DNA of 64,000 nt from Anisakis pegreffii (taxonomy: Eukaryota; Nematoda; Chromadorea; Rhabditida; Anisakidae), in the NCBI GenBank assembly GCA_035041965.1, contig JAPYMA010000726.1, positions 124,001 to 188,000 on the forward strand, given 5' to 3'. Under the pieces are notes generated by a model, which ran no database searches, was not told the origin of the DNA, and saw only the letters and a list, made by a program, of their open reading frames with translations. The position numbers and the translations under genes are program-made. Positions 1 to 14,302 of this stretch are shown in pieces; position 1 is the stretch's first letter, and each line of letters opens with the position of its first letter.

Positions 1-2659
1 GGATTGATTCGGAAATAAGAAATATAGAATCGGTTGGTAACGTATTGTTTCATAGCTTATATTCAACAATAAAAGATATCTGGAACTATTTCTAGAAGAC
101 AGTGTCCGATTGTGTCTAATTTTTCTTGCCTGCTAAAGTATATTATTTTTTAACGATGATTGAATAAAAGGCGGTGAAGCGAGACACGCAATGCAGAAAT
201 TATTCATTATTTGAATGAGGAAGATTTTTGCGTTCAATTCAATGAAAATGTCGAATGACATTTTGAAATGAATGAATGAAATAACATAGGTACGTGTCTC
301 TTTCTTTTTCAATTTACTTGCGAACATTTATTCATGCTTCATAGATTCCATTTTCAAAATTCAATGTCGAATCACAGTTGTGTACTTAAGAAAAATCTGA
401 AACAATGCTAATTTACTTGTCTATATGCATTTTTCATTGACTAGACAACTACAGTAATCAAACATTGAATTGGTGAAAGACTGATAATTGGACCCTGAAT
501 TATCACGAAATTAATTAGTGAATTACTAATGAAGTTCCCACCGATTTTTTTAAATTCTTTTATTCTTCTTTTATTCATGTTTGTGTCACATTTGTCAGCG
601 AGAGATTAAAAAGCAATTACGTCGAATCTCGTCGCATTCATGAGAACAAACCTCGTATTTAATTCACTGGTGATCTTGCGCTCAGTCAGGAATTCCCAAT
701 CTCGTTCATTCCAGTCTCTATATTTTACAGTTTAATTTTACCTAGTCGAAGGTTTTGGGATAATTTCTAAGGTATTAGTCTTCTATCGAGTACGAATATT
801 TTGATGCATTGCTGTGATCAATTGGACATGTTGTGGATCAAAGTTAGCATCATTTTGACCGATAAATGACTCTGCATAAGAGTTGTCCTAGCGCTGCGAA
901 AATAAACGAAATACGAGAGGTGGTTGAAGAGATCATCGAAGACACTTGGAGTGATTCTGAATGGCAGTTTTTTGATAAGTGATTTTTAAAGAACTCGAGC
1001 AGTTTACCAACTTATGAGGTGAGATTACAAGATATTGCTGGCTCAAGAGTGCATTAAGAAGTGATGGACGTTACGCTGCAAATTATACTTTCCGCTACTG
1101 CATCTGAAGCCAGTCACTATATTCCGTGATATCCATACTGGATTATCACGATTGTGAATGATATAAATATTGACTGTTTCATGTTGTACTGAACATAGCA
1201 TGTTAAGAAATTTTTCACCTGCATGCAAAAATTTCTCACGCAACCAAAATGCTCATAATCATCTCATATGCAATAGCACACCGCCGCACATCGTTCAGTT
1301 CAGTACTTTAACAGATGATAGTTCGATTTTGTCAAAAAGCGTATTTATTTTGAAGCAGTTTATGGTTTCATGATTATCGAAAGTGTTTAAATTGGCGATG
1401 TGCTTTGAAATTTTAGCCAAGCTTTCAGTCCGTCAGATATGCGCACATCATCCTCATTTTTCTTCTTTAGATATGACACACATATTCAGTTTCTAATAAT
1501 TAGAGAAGCTGCTGAAGGGCAAAAGCGTCGGTGAAGTCGCTAAGCACGTTGTTCAATGAAACTTCACGTCCTTACTTGTTTGTGTACTTGTAATTAACGC
1601 ATATTCACAATATGTGAATGCTAATAGCAGATTAGAGTAATACAATAGAAGTTAATCTTTCGCGAGTGTTCCCTGCTAGCATTTTTCTCAAGCAGTCTCA
1701 AACAAGTCATTATAAAGTTGCCTCCTCACATTCTCGGATGTCGATTGCTGCTAGTCAATTTCTCTTTTAGTGCTGCAATTGAAAATGGTGATCAGAGATG
1801 TTGCCGTCTCGAAATTAGCTTAGAAACGTAGATTTTGCTGATTACAGTTCATGAACGAAAATCCAGGTGCTCTTCGGAGAAAATTCGCTTTTGCTGTGCT
1901 TGAACAACTGCTGTTACCATGGATTCCCGGCCAAAAAAAAAGGCTCGACACGATGAAAGAGTTTTCATCGTAAGACAATCCTCTGAGGTGAAAGGAAATT
2001 GAACAAATCCGTGACCAAAGTGACATTGATAATTTGTCACAATCCTCAAATTTCTCATTTGTTTCACAGCGAATCGTGTTCGGTGCACTTGTCATATTTT
2101 ATTCAGACATCATCACTCTCAAGGCGTTCTTCTCGGTCAAACTTGATGTGGTTTTGTGATCGACTTCATTCATTTTATATTACACATACAGATTGACGAA
2201 ATCATTTTTGATTACTGACAACGAATATTTTCCTGAGTATGAACTTGAGCACGCAATGTAATCACACCATGAAATTATGTCATGATAACGTTAGTAACCG
2301 CAACATATTCACTGTGCTGTTGAGGGGAATGTTGATTCAAGTTGCAGCACTCAGGCGACACGCAGATGATGACTCTTAATTAGTAACACGATGAGAGCGC
2401 TTTTGCATTCATCCTTTTATTTTCATATCCTCCACTGAAGGTTAACGCTTCCCTCATTCATTCCGAACATCGTCTTGTTACGCTTGGATATTCTCACTTT
2501 AAAGATATACTAATTGATCGCTTTTTCCAGGAACTGAAATTTCACATTTGGGAACAAGATTCCTCAAATTGAGGAAATAGGGAACCAAACTTCTCAAATC
2601 TTTTTCCAGAACTAAAATTTGACTTTTCTGAACTTGGATTATGCGTATGAATTTGGAAT
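1..2659. other. AT-rich intergenic sequence, nothing recognised
   Basis: Only short random frames and an imperfect duplication around 2525-2640 (TTTTTCCAG followed by GAACT and AAATTT) are visible. Confidence 0.6.
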
Positions 2660-3136
2660 TTACTCGCAATACTGCACAATACTATTGGATAACTTAAGAT
2701 ATCCACATTCCCTTCTTTCATCAGGCTGATGGCATTTTCGGCAATTTCGATTCAAAATTTTGCTTCTTGTGACTTTTCGCACCCCGATACTTCCAGCGTC
2801 GTAACCCTGGGAAACGTCGGCGAATGTGTCAAGCTGTTCCATTGGAAATTCCGTTTCTAACATTAACAGACTGTTCGACTGGAACCTTTGCCCGTAGATT
2901 TCTTCAATTTCGATTTCCTTCTATCCCGGTAACACACTATTTCACGGGAATAATGCCTTTTGCTTGGCATTTCCAGGCCCATTCCCAGTCCAAACTCGGT
3001 TTTGATCTGCTCTGATTCTCTGATCTTCTAAATTAGTCGTTTGGAAGGAATCGTTTGTGGATAGATTCTCATTAGTGCCGGTACGAAGAGATTTCTCATT
3101 TCCCGTTGGCCTCAAACGTTGAATCAGTTGCGCCAT
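2660..3136 (-). pseudogene. possible decayed reading frame with two in-frame stops
   Basis: On the minus strand one frame runs from an ATG at 3136 for 64 codons (MAQLIQRLRPTGNEK onward), meets TGA (2944-2942), then TAG (2923-2921), and continues open to 2660. The second part encodes EIEEIYGQRF, MLETEFPMEQLDTFADVSQG and NRNCRKCHQPDERRECGY. The polar composition and long same-frame continuity look like a protein. The gap between the stops is far too short for an intron. The CxxC...C segment recalls a zinc-knuckle spacing but lacks the right histidine. It may be a retro-element remnant or chance. Confidence 0.3.
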
Positions 3137-6100
3137 CGTGATCCTTTTGTGATGATTTAGACCTAATGGACGGCCTTAATTGCTCTTAATCGAGTTGAGA
3201 TTCCTGAATGAAAGACACTTTGTAAGCTAACATATAAATGAGAGGCGGTGTATTTTGTGCCGTTGAATGTTCGAAGAGCAGAGGCGGCCTGCTCTTATAA
3301 GCATTCATTAAGAGAACTTGACATTCTATTCAGCCGTGACAAGATTTCAGCTTGAAGCGTCCATTGGATTCATTTTCGAGTACGCAAATTTTCTTAAGAA
3401 TGCCTCAAAATTTCTTGCTTCAACTTTTCTTATTATCATCATGTGAAACGAAACGATTGATTAAATAAATCACCGCATTTCTGCGCACGGCAACTGGATC
3501 ATTCGATCATTTGGATAATCTTGGCCATCTCAGTTCTGCAGTTGATCCACTCACAATCAGTAACCATGCTGTTATTCAGCCCTGTGAATAGTTCTGCATT
3601 ACTATTCAAAATTCTGTGGTCCTAATGCAGAACCTATTTTTTGCAATGTCAATACCGATGAAAAAAGGCAATTCTAGTTAGTTCTCGTATTACACTCAAA
3701 ATATTGAAGAATGAACCATAAAACTTATCGAATAATTGTTTATCGCCCTTCAATTCGCCTCTAACTACGATCGCAATTGGTGCAAGTGCTTAAGTGGCAG
3801 AACTAGGAGTTATGTGTTTGATGGGAAATTGAGATTTGTTCGTCGTATTGTTTGTTTAGGATCAATTCATTAAGATGAACATGCTCTGAATTGCCGCAGC
3901 AATAGCGAGTGCTAAAACAGCGCAATCTATCAATTTGCATGAATTTGCAGTTTGCAGAAGCGTCGCCGCTGATCCCAATTCCCAGCTCTCCATTAATAAT
4001 AGAGGTTTAAATTGATTTTGTGTGAAATAATTTCGTTTGTTCGAATTGATTTATTTCATCGTTCGTTGCTGTTCTCATCGCTGTTAGTGTGGATTAGTGT
4101 TTTGTAGGATCAGGCAATCATCCATTTTCCTGAAACGATATTCTCAGCTATTGATTTATCGGCAACTTAGGTCCATTAATAATACAGATCTGTAATTATA
4201 TTGTCTAGTTTGATTTTGTGCGATATGATTTCGCTTGTTTCATCGATTTACTCATCGTTTGCTATTGTTTTCACCTGTTCATCTACCGTTAGTGCTTGCA
4301 AGGTTCGGCGACTCGTTCAGCTTTATCTTTCAAATATATAACTTTTCAGGCCAAATCTTCTTATTTTCGTTTAAATTGACCAGATGTTACGACGATTGAA
4401 CAGTTTCTTTTGATACATGGAACTGATCATAATGCTTATTCTTAACTCATTTCGTCATTTTTTGTATCGGTTGAAATCGATCTGCTGTATGGTATTTAGC
4501 CAACAGCCTCAACTCAATTCATTCGGATATAAACATCTGATTCATTCAGCTCGTAGTTATGCCGCATGTCTTCCTATTATCACCAATATCACAAATATCT
4601 CATCGTTCATCACTTGAAATCCTTTTTTTGTTGAAATAATTAACGACACGAACACAACGAATCATCCATTTTCCTGAAATGTTACTCTCAGTCATTGATT
4701 TATCGACAACAGAGGTTCATTAATTAATGTATCTGTTTAATTGACTGATTCGTTTGAATGATTCATTAACTGATGTGATCCAATTGTTGTTTTACTGATT
4801 GATACAAAATTATCGGTAATACTGCTAATTTGATTGTATCTCTCGATATTTGGTGCCACAAACACCAATGCTTTTCAGAACTGGAGGTTCAGAGCTACTA
4901 CTTTCTCATAATCCAAATATTTTAAGACAATCACGCTTGCCCTATGAAACAGATAATCTTAACTAACTGAGGTGAGGCAAAACAAGTCAATTGTGCACTG
5001 AGGACCCTCTTGATCGATGGCAAAATCGTTTACTTCTTTCAGTTGCATTTGAAGTAATCAACATGTTTTGTAGGCTTGGTTTGCAAGGTGGATGTCAGCA
5101 AATAAGTGAAAATCATTTTTTTCCGAGACATAATCAAATAACTATCAGTAGGTCATAGTCGGAGTCATAAGTACAAGTCGTAAATAAAAATCATAAAAAG
5201 CAAAAAAAATCAGTAGACACTCATCATTTCCGTGAAATCAATTGAAAGCAATCTCAGAGAAAGTGAATTAGCAGTTTGAAGTGATGTAAGCAAAGTGAAG
5301 CAGTCTCAAAAGCTAATCAACTCATTTCTGCTTGAAATAAAAATGATCGAATTTGTGGAATGTTCTTATTCTCGCAAATTAGTTGAGCTGATTTTAGGAA
5401 TTCGAATATTTGTAGTTAGTTTTAATTGGTGTTTGGTAAATTGAATCGACGATAGTGCTTGAATGAAGCTTCCTTTCGAGTGCACATGTCATCAATTGCT
5501 CTGTTTTTTTTTCGCTAGTCTCCTTCGAAGAAACGAGCCAATTCGAAATTCTACACCTGATTTGTTTGCAGCTCTGAAAACCGCAATATCTCTTGCCGAT
5601 ATATAGACGACTTTCGCAATCATTACGTTCACGGAATTACGCATAACACTCTTTCACACCTCAAATGCCACAATTGAGCGAGTCAAATTCATTTCTCTCA
5701 AAAGTGGCTCAGTTCTAACTGAAGACTAAAATACCGAGCTGCACCAAGAACGTCTCGATGCTATGATTGACACGTTATTTGCATTCAACGTCGATTAATT
5801 TTTGAACGAACGATTTCGTTTTGCGCGTATTTTCTCACATAATTAGTTGTGTTACTCGATTTGTTAAGTCTAATGTCGATGCTTGCTTTTCAATTTATTT
5901 ACTGCCGTATACGAATGATAACGTGCCATTTATTCGAAAGCAGTTTCGAAAACGAATCTGTAACTTTACAGCCGATGATATCGTCGGCCAATCCAAATGG
6001 TTGTCGGAAGTCCCGAAATTCGGATCGAATCATTTCGCTTCTATCCCACTGCCCATCGCTTACCAAAAAGTAAGTCATATGCATATGATGTTACATATTG

Positions 6101-7202
6101 CTGTGCTCATATTCGAAATTTGCTAACGATACTTAGCACTGATAAAGCGTTGTAAAGCCAAAATTGATAGTGAAGTGAAGAAGTGATCAAATCAATGAGA
6201 ATTAGCTCACTGTTGGTAGTTTCGATGAGAGTTCAAAGTTTGTTTGACAAGTTCGTTGCACATTCATTTACCAAGTTATTATTCGTTAATTAAGGCAATG
6301 TAATATCGTATCTCTCAACTGGTGCATTTGATCGTTGGTATGGTCGTTATGGATTAGCTACAGTTAAGTAAATTATTTATCGTAACGATCAACTTTTGCA
6401 ATTTGAAGCCGCATTCTGCATGATTGTTGAACGACGTTGCCAGCAGTTATCATAAATTCATGACGGAAGACATATCTGCGGTCGAATTCTGTATTATAGG
6501 AGATTATGGTAGTTATGAGCAATCTCAAGCACCACAAGTTCAATTTTTCTATCCGTACATGTCAATACTGATTATACGGAATTGAGTTCATTTCTCGCTG
6601 TGTCCGGTTTCGATTCAGTTTTGATAAGGCATGTTTGAGGAAATCTGTCGTGAGTGTAATTTGAAGCCGCCCCATTTGATATGATTGGGGCTTCAAAATG
6701 TGCAATTGAGAAATTGCCACGAGTGTAGCGTTCAGTACTGCCAAGTGATCTGCACGGAACAAATTAGAAGAAATTCTCTAAGGAAACAAATCCGAATTAG
6801 GTGGGACAACATCATGTAAAGTGCAAAACGTGATGCGATATGACGTACTGAAGGATTTGCACTGCTTGAAAATGTGAAACGGAAAGGTGTCTGATTGCAC
6901 TGCTTGGCAGAGGGTAAGCGAATAAAATTGCTGTTTCCAAGAAAGAATCGAAGTAACTGCCGCATCAAGTCACGAACATTAAGTCACGAGCAATCGCATG
7001 CTGATTGGAACCCATTCTTCTCACCTACGTTCGTAGGGACAAAAAATCTCAGGAAATAGAGTTTTTTCTCATTCAAATGTCATGTTAATCAAGGAAAGCT
7101 GAACCAGAACGCTTGTTTCAACAAATTAACCTTAATTAGTTGAATTAAAATCCGAACACGTTCATGGCTTCATTTGAAAAGTCTTTGATGAATCTGTCGT
7201 GA

Positions 7203-7268
7203 AGCATGCTCATTGGGGATATTTGATCCATTTCATTGGGGATATTTGATCCATTTTATTTGATCCAT
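7203..7268 (+). repeat. short direct repeat
   Basis: TCATTGGGGATATTTGATCC occurs twice in a row with a short spacer, followed by a third partial TATTTGATCCATGG. Confidence 0.85.
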
Positions 7269-8605
7269 GGGGGGAGGCGAGGGTCCGAAAGCAAAAAGGT
7301 GGATGCTGAGATCATTATTGAGTTCACTGAAAAAATCATGAAGGGACGAAAATACTGATTTGCCCAAGATGTTGCGAAATGACGGTAAGAATGCAATGTA
7401 TCAGTAAAACAATGAATTCTTCTGTTTGGTATTCTATACCCTTCACTGGCGGCTCCAGTTTTTGCAGGTCCTAAAAGCGTTTCATCTGATCACTTTAAGT
7501 ACTAATGATAAGTCAAACAGTTCACTTTGCATGACTCGACATCAAATAATGACTAAGATAGAAAGTAACATTTCTGTAATGAAATTAATTAGAATTTTAC
7601 CAAGATAACAAATATTCCGTCCAAATTCATTTCGTAAATCTTAACTCTTTTGAGTATTTGTAAATATCTGAAATGGACAAGATTCAAGCAGAGACTCCAT
7701 GTGATATATCCAACTGCTGAAGTGATCAATTGACTGAATCCTGCATATCACTTCAATTCACTGTAATGATCAAATTTTATGAGTAGTCTCACTCGAAGTA
7801 GTTAGCAGAGGGTTTAAGGGAAATGGAACGCTTTTATTCGTAATTGATTCATGGTATTAAGAAAACTAATAAGAAAATGATATTGAATGCAGGCGTTGCA
7901 TTTGTTCATGAATTCATAATATATGAATGAGAATGCTCATAAAACTCCATTATGACGATGAATTGAAGTGGTTTTGGAAACATTCAATAATTCCAAGGTG
8001 AAGTTTGAACGTGAGTGTTTCTCATCGAAACATCTATCATGCAAAAGTGATGAGATACTTTGGAATGAACGTAATGAGACTGCTTGAATGCAATGAGACT
8101 GCTCAGAGATATTCCTATATGGTTAAACAGATGAATGTCAGAGTTTTCCATTGATTACCTCACAATAGTTGTCAACCACATTATCTCAGAAAGCTATAAT
8201 TTGTGACGTGAATGGGACGTGACCAAGGAGCTTGCTACAGATTTTTGCGGAGAATGAATCTACAGGTGAATGGAACGTGGTGAGTGTAAAAGATTAGGAG
8301 GCACTATGTGAGGGAGTAGGCCCTAAATGGAAGGCTAAACCCTTTTTTGTGGAAGGTAAGGAAGAGTCCCTCCTAAGATTACAATACAACAACACAACAA
8401 TATGATAGATCACGATGTTGATCACAACTGAGTCGATTAGTGACGAGTGATGATATGATATGGTGAATAAGTGAGTGACGAGTAATAGCACAGGACGGCG
8501 TGTCGGAGATAGATGAGTGACTGTAGAATAATAAATTGCCAATAATGGTGAGTGAGGAATGATGCGGCGGAACTGTAATGACAGTTAGATTAGCGGTGTG
8601 GATGG

Positions 8606-8689
8606 TTGGCGCTAGTTAGCGCACAACAATGCTTTGGCGCTGGTTAGCACCCGGCTACGGTTTGGCACCGGTTGGCGCCCTGCAACGTT
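8606..8689 (+). repeat. GC-rich 28-bp triplicate
   Basis: Three diverged 28-bp units lie end to end at 8606-8633, 8634-8661 and 8662-8689. Each begins TTGGCGCT or TTGGCACC and contains GGTTAGC or GGTTGGC near the middle. The block stands out in GC content from its AT-rich surroundings. Confidence 0.85.
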
Positions 8690-11600
8690 GGGTCGAATGG
8701 GAAAGGAAACACACCTAGCCGCTTTTTGCTTCTTCTTTTATACTGTTTGATGCTCGAGAGTTCCACCCTTTTCTCAAGGAAATTGTTTTGTCTTCGCTGA
8801 TTCCGGCCATTATCAGCCTTTTGAATCAGTGAATGTTTTGAGAGATTTGTATGTTTATTCTTTTCTCGCTTATTTCGCTGATGAAGCGACAGTGAGCGCA
8901 CTATCACAAGCAACGATCCACTGGAAATTAGTACAGGATTTGCGGGCTGATAACATTATTTGTCTTGTGAGGGTATTCATTAGCAGTATGGCTTAGAACA
9001 TTGGTAGTTCCACACTTGTTAACGATAGAAGTAGCGTTGGCAGCAAAATTTTGCAATCGCGATCGAATCATTCACAGCATTGCAAAATGATGACCGCATT
9101 AAAATGAATTTTATCAGCTTGATGGTATAAGCAACAGCTAATCAGAGTAAGGCGCTATCATCTTTATTTGATCTGTGATCGCATATTGACGTTCGTTTGA
9201 CAGTCTTGTCGAATACGTAGATGGACGTCATTTCATCATTTACGATTGATTCTCAGAAAATGTACAGCTATGAAAATAATGAAGCCAATTAAAACGCTTG
9301 AACGCTATTTATAGAAACGCTTCTTGAGTTATCAATGCTATGATGTGTTGCACAAGCAAGAGACGTTATCCATCCGATGTAAAGCTTCTGAATGTTTTTG
9401 AGAGTAGTCATAGCCTCTGATGAGTTGAAGGATGAGCCCAAATCCAGAATTACCCCACTTTAAGGTCAACAAGAAAATTTTGACACTTCATCACTAAAAA
9501 TATTTCTGTGGGCCGTGTTATCCTATTGAACAACAACTGTTTGTGACAATAGGTATTCCCATGAGTGCCTTCGAGCGATGCTAACATCTAGTGCAACGAG
9601 GCGGCAGATGTACTCGTAGTGATAGAATGCTCGCCTGACAGTGAAAGTTCCGTCGTTTGCACCTCATCATTCAGTTCAAATTTCGTTCGATAAGTCGACC
9701 GACGACTGAATATGAATGGCATGACAAGCACTAGCATCAGCATATGACAAAATATAACGGCCATATATAGCATAGCAATATAAAATATTCTGTCGTGAAC
9801 ACATACACTCATATTTCATCGACTTTACATGTAAACATTCATCTGTCTTCACATTTGCTTTAACTCAAGTCTATGTATTCTCAAATGTTCGATGCATAGT
9901 TTCATCGAAATAGATTGTGGATCGCTCTAACCATAGCAAGTCCAGCCAGCGGTTAGGATACGAATCTGTTTAGAAGGCAGATTCATTTATGTAGACGAGA
10001 TTGAATGCATTAGGTCAATTGATAACAATACGAAATTATATTCTGAGTAGCGAGTGAAGACTCAAAATCAAATGTTGCGATCTACATGTAGAGCAGCCAT
10101 AAGAATGAGTGATGAAGGCAATGCAGCAAATTTTATTCAATATTCGTGTCATTCGATTTGAATGTGCTTAGCATAACAATCTATTTTATATGCTAATATC
10201 TTTCAATCCAACTAGAAGTGAGTAGTGCTAAGCTAGAAGTGAATGAGCCTAGAAGAACTCTTAACAATCCAAAAGAGGAGCATCATTGAATCGCTATGAT
10301 GGTGGTTAGCTGCTTGGTACTACTGCTGCTGTTGCTGTGCAATTGAATGAAATCAAAGTCGATAACATAGATAATGGTTTGTGGATGTTATATAAGCGAT
10401 TGCGTTAGGATGTTGTGTTTGTGCGTGTGTGCAATGGATGGATATAATACATGAATGTGTTGTCGTATCAGTGTCATCATTGTCTTGTCTCTTCCAAGCC
10501 TTCTTCGAATCCTGATTTCATTTCGCTTTTTTTATCAAACACCCAACGAACAGCGCTCTCGTTCGTGCGCATAAAAACCATTTAAATTAATTCTCGTTTG
10601 CTACTGCTGCAACACCACGCATCAATCACACACTATGTCTTTGGATTTGTTGCAAATGCATTCGCCATAATCATGACAGATGAATATCTGACGATATTTT
10701 TTGTGCGCATCTCATTTCCTGAGGATCAATTTTTCTGAGGCACTGAAATACTTCAAGAGAATTCTTCTAAATGGTTGATTAGTATGTCCCACCCAAAGCT
10801 TGGTAACTTATTTTTCTGTGCTGTTGTCAATCTGAAAATTTGCGACTTCAACGAAAATTTCCATTTGTCACTCAGAAATTACTACTTAAGCACAACGTAG
10901 CAAAATCTTTGGAATTGCTTCCAGAATTCAATTGGTTTCATGGTATCATCGTTCTCCTTATGATATGGTAGTAGACATGTTAATGTGGTATCACTTATTA
11001 GTATAGTGTCGGAATATTTTTGGTCTGAATCTTATAGTAATGGATTCCTATTCGATTCTGGATCATATCCTTCTGCTGGTTCCAATTTTCTAGTTTATTG
11101 TTGCATCTCATCGCTCCGTACTATGTTATTATTTCAACAGACCTATCAGTACAGCGTTATCACTAATCACTAAAATTGTATTAGAATGTTCTAGCTTGTT
11201 TGATTTTTTTCACAGATTCTGGATGAGCTTTTCGTGTCCATTGGATATTTGCAATCCGTTTCAATGTATCGTCATTGAGTAGTATGATGTCAGCGAATGC
11301 TTTTCTCAATATAATCATCGATTTGCAGAGTGTTTCAAAGAGTTGTTGATAGTATTTTGAAGGTAACTTATGTACATAGGAGTTTTTGTGTTTTTAGTGT
11401 GAACAATGTTGACACGAGCCAGTTACCGAAATGTCTAGTAAAATTTGCAGAGATAGTTCAGATTGTTTCTATTGAATGAGATATTACGTGAAGATGGAAT
11501 ATTGAATTGAGAAGATTTGAAAGGCGCCTAGTGACACAGAAACTAGGTTAAACGTTCGAAATCGGCGTTAGAGACTTAATTAAGACTAATAAGTAATCAT

Positions 11601-13675
11601 CCCAATAAAAAATCCTGTCACTATGCTGACAAGTGATATTACTCATTGATAAACCTGTCTAATAGCTCAGGAACAAACGATGATGCAAGGAAAAGGATTG
11701 CACCTGTGGAGTAGCGTGAGAAACGGATTAAAAAAACATAGATAGGAAATGTGACTAGCTAACGTCATATAATATTCTCTTATTGCAGCAATGAATGCCA
11801 AATAAATTTGCCAGAGATGCGGGAGAAATTCCGATGCAATATTTGCAAAACCGTGCGAATAAGCTGAAATTTGATGTGATTGCTGAGTTTGCAGAAATTA
11901 ATCTTGTATGATGAATTGAAAGGTGTGTTCGCTTCATCAGTCAAAAGTTGTTGACAGCGAAACTATAACGCTTGAGATACTCGCTTGAATAGCCAGCTAT
12001 ACCATATATGAAACACGTTACGTCAATTGCCGTCAAGATATAATTTCTGCTTGAGCGAATCAGCGACTAAATTAGTTTTGGATGTCTGATCTTAATATTG
12101 ACAAATAACAATAGTGCTTTACAAAGAGATGGAATATAGAGCGAACATTCAGTTTGTAGTCAAATGAATCTGAAAGAAACATCGTCGAAAATCGCATTTC
12201 GCATTGAACGAAAGGGCTGTGTATAGTAAATTACCAAGGAAACGCAAAGAACCCTTAGGCCATAGATTAATGTTAAGCATTGAGAGTTGTTCAAGTGTGA
12301 ACATTAAAAGCACGTGTGTTGATTATTACTTGCTGTTTTGTGGTATAAACTATTGCTATTTCTATTATTAAATGTTATTTTAGTATTATTATTGTTGTTG
12401 TTATTATTATTATTGCTATCGCTAATATTTCTGTTATCGCAATTGATGCAGTCAGCAAAACAATTTCAAAATCGTTATCATTGTTAGTGCTGTATAGTTA
12501 GAAGTCTTCACGTTAATGGTTTATAGAAAGCGTTTGTCCTTAATCATTCCGAGTCACTGCTTTGTTTCGAGAACACTCAAAGGCAGTGATCACTTCAGAA
12601 CATGAATAAACAATCAGTTGTTCGTGTACTTCAGAAGCTAAGCGGTGAAGCGAATTCACAACTACTCTGAATAATGTATTGCTGTTATTGCGCACGGGAA
12701 CTCATTCAAAAGCAATCAACCGAATTTGATCACCCATAGATAGATTCGTTGGCAGCAAATCAGCCTCAGTTCATCTCACTGGTCGGAGCTGATCGATCGT
12801 CGAATTCCTGAAATCATCATCGAAGCTGATCAAGTTTGGACAAGGAAAATTGATGATGGCCTACGAAACTGAGTAAACTTCAGGATTTGTTGAAGTTGGC
12901 AACTGGAGAGACTCTAAAATGGTCGTCAGAATACGTGAACGCCAGATAGCAGCATAGATTGGGTCAGGAAGTAATTCATCGTTGTATTAATCGACACTCA
13001 TATAGCTGTGCAAAGCGAAATCCGACATCGATCTATTGTTTCCATATTTTTCACACTGAATTCATGGAAAACTGAGTGAGCGTATTGCATGCTCAAAATT
13101 CTTTTCGGTTCCTTCTGCTGGCAGTCAACAACGGTTTGATTGATTGCTCTTCTCATCGCTATTAAGCCGTCGAAGAACATCACTTCAAATTGTAATGAAC
13201 AATATTCACACCAATTTTGGCACTTTTTTCGGTTCGTCTGCGAATATTCACACATTCACGATGGACGATGAAGATATATTTGGATGCAAATTAAATGTGC
13301 CTAGGGCAATATCAAGCGTTTTGGATGGCGATTTCAAAGTCACTCACAATCAAGCAGTTCTTGATTGACGTCTGAATTCGTTTCGGAAATTTGCCGAATT
13401 CACATTTCCTCTGTGAATGAGTATGATTATGGATGCGATTGAGGACGCAGATTAATGCTTATGAGTCAATTTTTCTGCAACTGATCAAGATTGTGTTCCA
13501 AGGAGATGCTCATCGCTGAGAATCCTTACTTGAGTCATTGATAATCTTCAGTGCGTCCGGAATCACTTCAGTCGTTAATAAATTGCAAACTGACTTCTGA
13601 GTGAAGAGTTTGCCTCGTCAACTGCTGTGCTGTGTTTGGTGTTGTGGTACCGCCTACGTGTTAACACTTATACAG

Positions 13676-14302
13676 ACGTCGAAAAGGCCAGCAACCGAAA
13701 GGCCCCAATGGGTTTGCCATTTATAGGCGCTGTTGCGCGCAACTGGTGCGCTGCTCTAATTCAGCCAGAAACAAACGAGGACTACGAAGGGGGTGTCATT
13801 AGCGTCGTCGGCCTGCAACTGAATCGTCCTATACGGCTGGCCACTGCTCCGTCTTCATCTGCTGAGCCGGCCACGACGGTTCCAGCCACAGTCACCGCTC
13901 CGATAACACGTCGTCACCGCAGAATCCACGGAGCGTCCCGATCCGTTCCAGTTGAGCTGGGACAACCGGAGCACAGGCGCCGCATGCCTGCTGTTGCTTC
14001 AACATCTTCTGAGTTCGTTGAAACCGTACCGTCACCGTCCTCTTCCGATGTGACCGTGATGGAATCGTCAGCACATAGCACGGCGACGGATTCAAGGCGC
14101 AAATTCGCACGTAAAACATCCTATGATATACCGGTGGCAAGCCTACGTGCAGCCAGTCGTAGGCGATCATCTGTCTGGCTGCGATCGTTTGTGGAGGAAT
14201 TACCACCAACCAACGAGGAGAGTAACGATGAGACGAATTATATGATGACTTTAGCAACACCGCCGAAATCCTATTCTGCTTCAAGAATCGATCTTGCCTC
14301 AG
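13676..14302 (+). CDS. upstream exon, probable alternative N-terminus of mec-2 (or separate short gene)
   Basis: This exon is clearly richer in GC than its surroundings. It is open in one frame from an acceptor ending TTATACAG at 13675 to an AG|GTAATC donor after 14302 (phase 1). No ATG precedes the acceptor in frame. The first in-frame ATG is at 13708 and gives MGLPFIGAV, so the exon could be a trans-spliced first exon. The protein is low in order: Ser/Thr/Pro/Ala-rich with a basic patch RRKFARK and the motif [17 protein letters not shown] near the end. The donor phase matches the next exon at 17723, which in turn matches an acceptor inside the canonical mec-2 first exon. I recognise no domain. 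Alternatively it belongs to a separate gene whose remaining exons I missed. Confidence 0.7.

Larger units (their letters stand above)
3137..13675. other. gene-poor stretch before the mec-2 locus
   Basis: Apart from the repeats at 7203 and 8606 I see no supported gene. A frame at about 5880-6069 ending KNPIAYQK-like residues before a CAAAAA|GTAAGT donor, and a frame at 13261-13368 (MDDEDIFGCKLNVP), are the only exon-like fragments. Neither has a phase-matching partner. Promoter elements for the upstream mec-2 start should lie near the 3' end. Confidence 0.5.

Noticed and set aside
13261..13368. MDDEDIFGCKLNVP frame as first exon of the upstream mec-2 form
   Set aside because: No donor of phase 1 was found in it, so it cannot join the exon at 13676.
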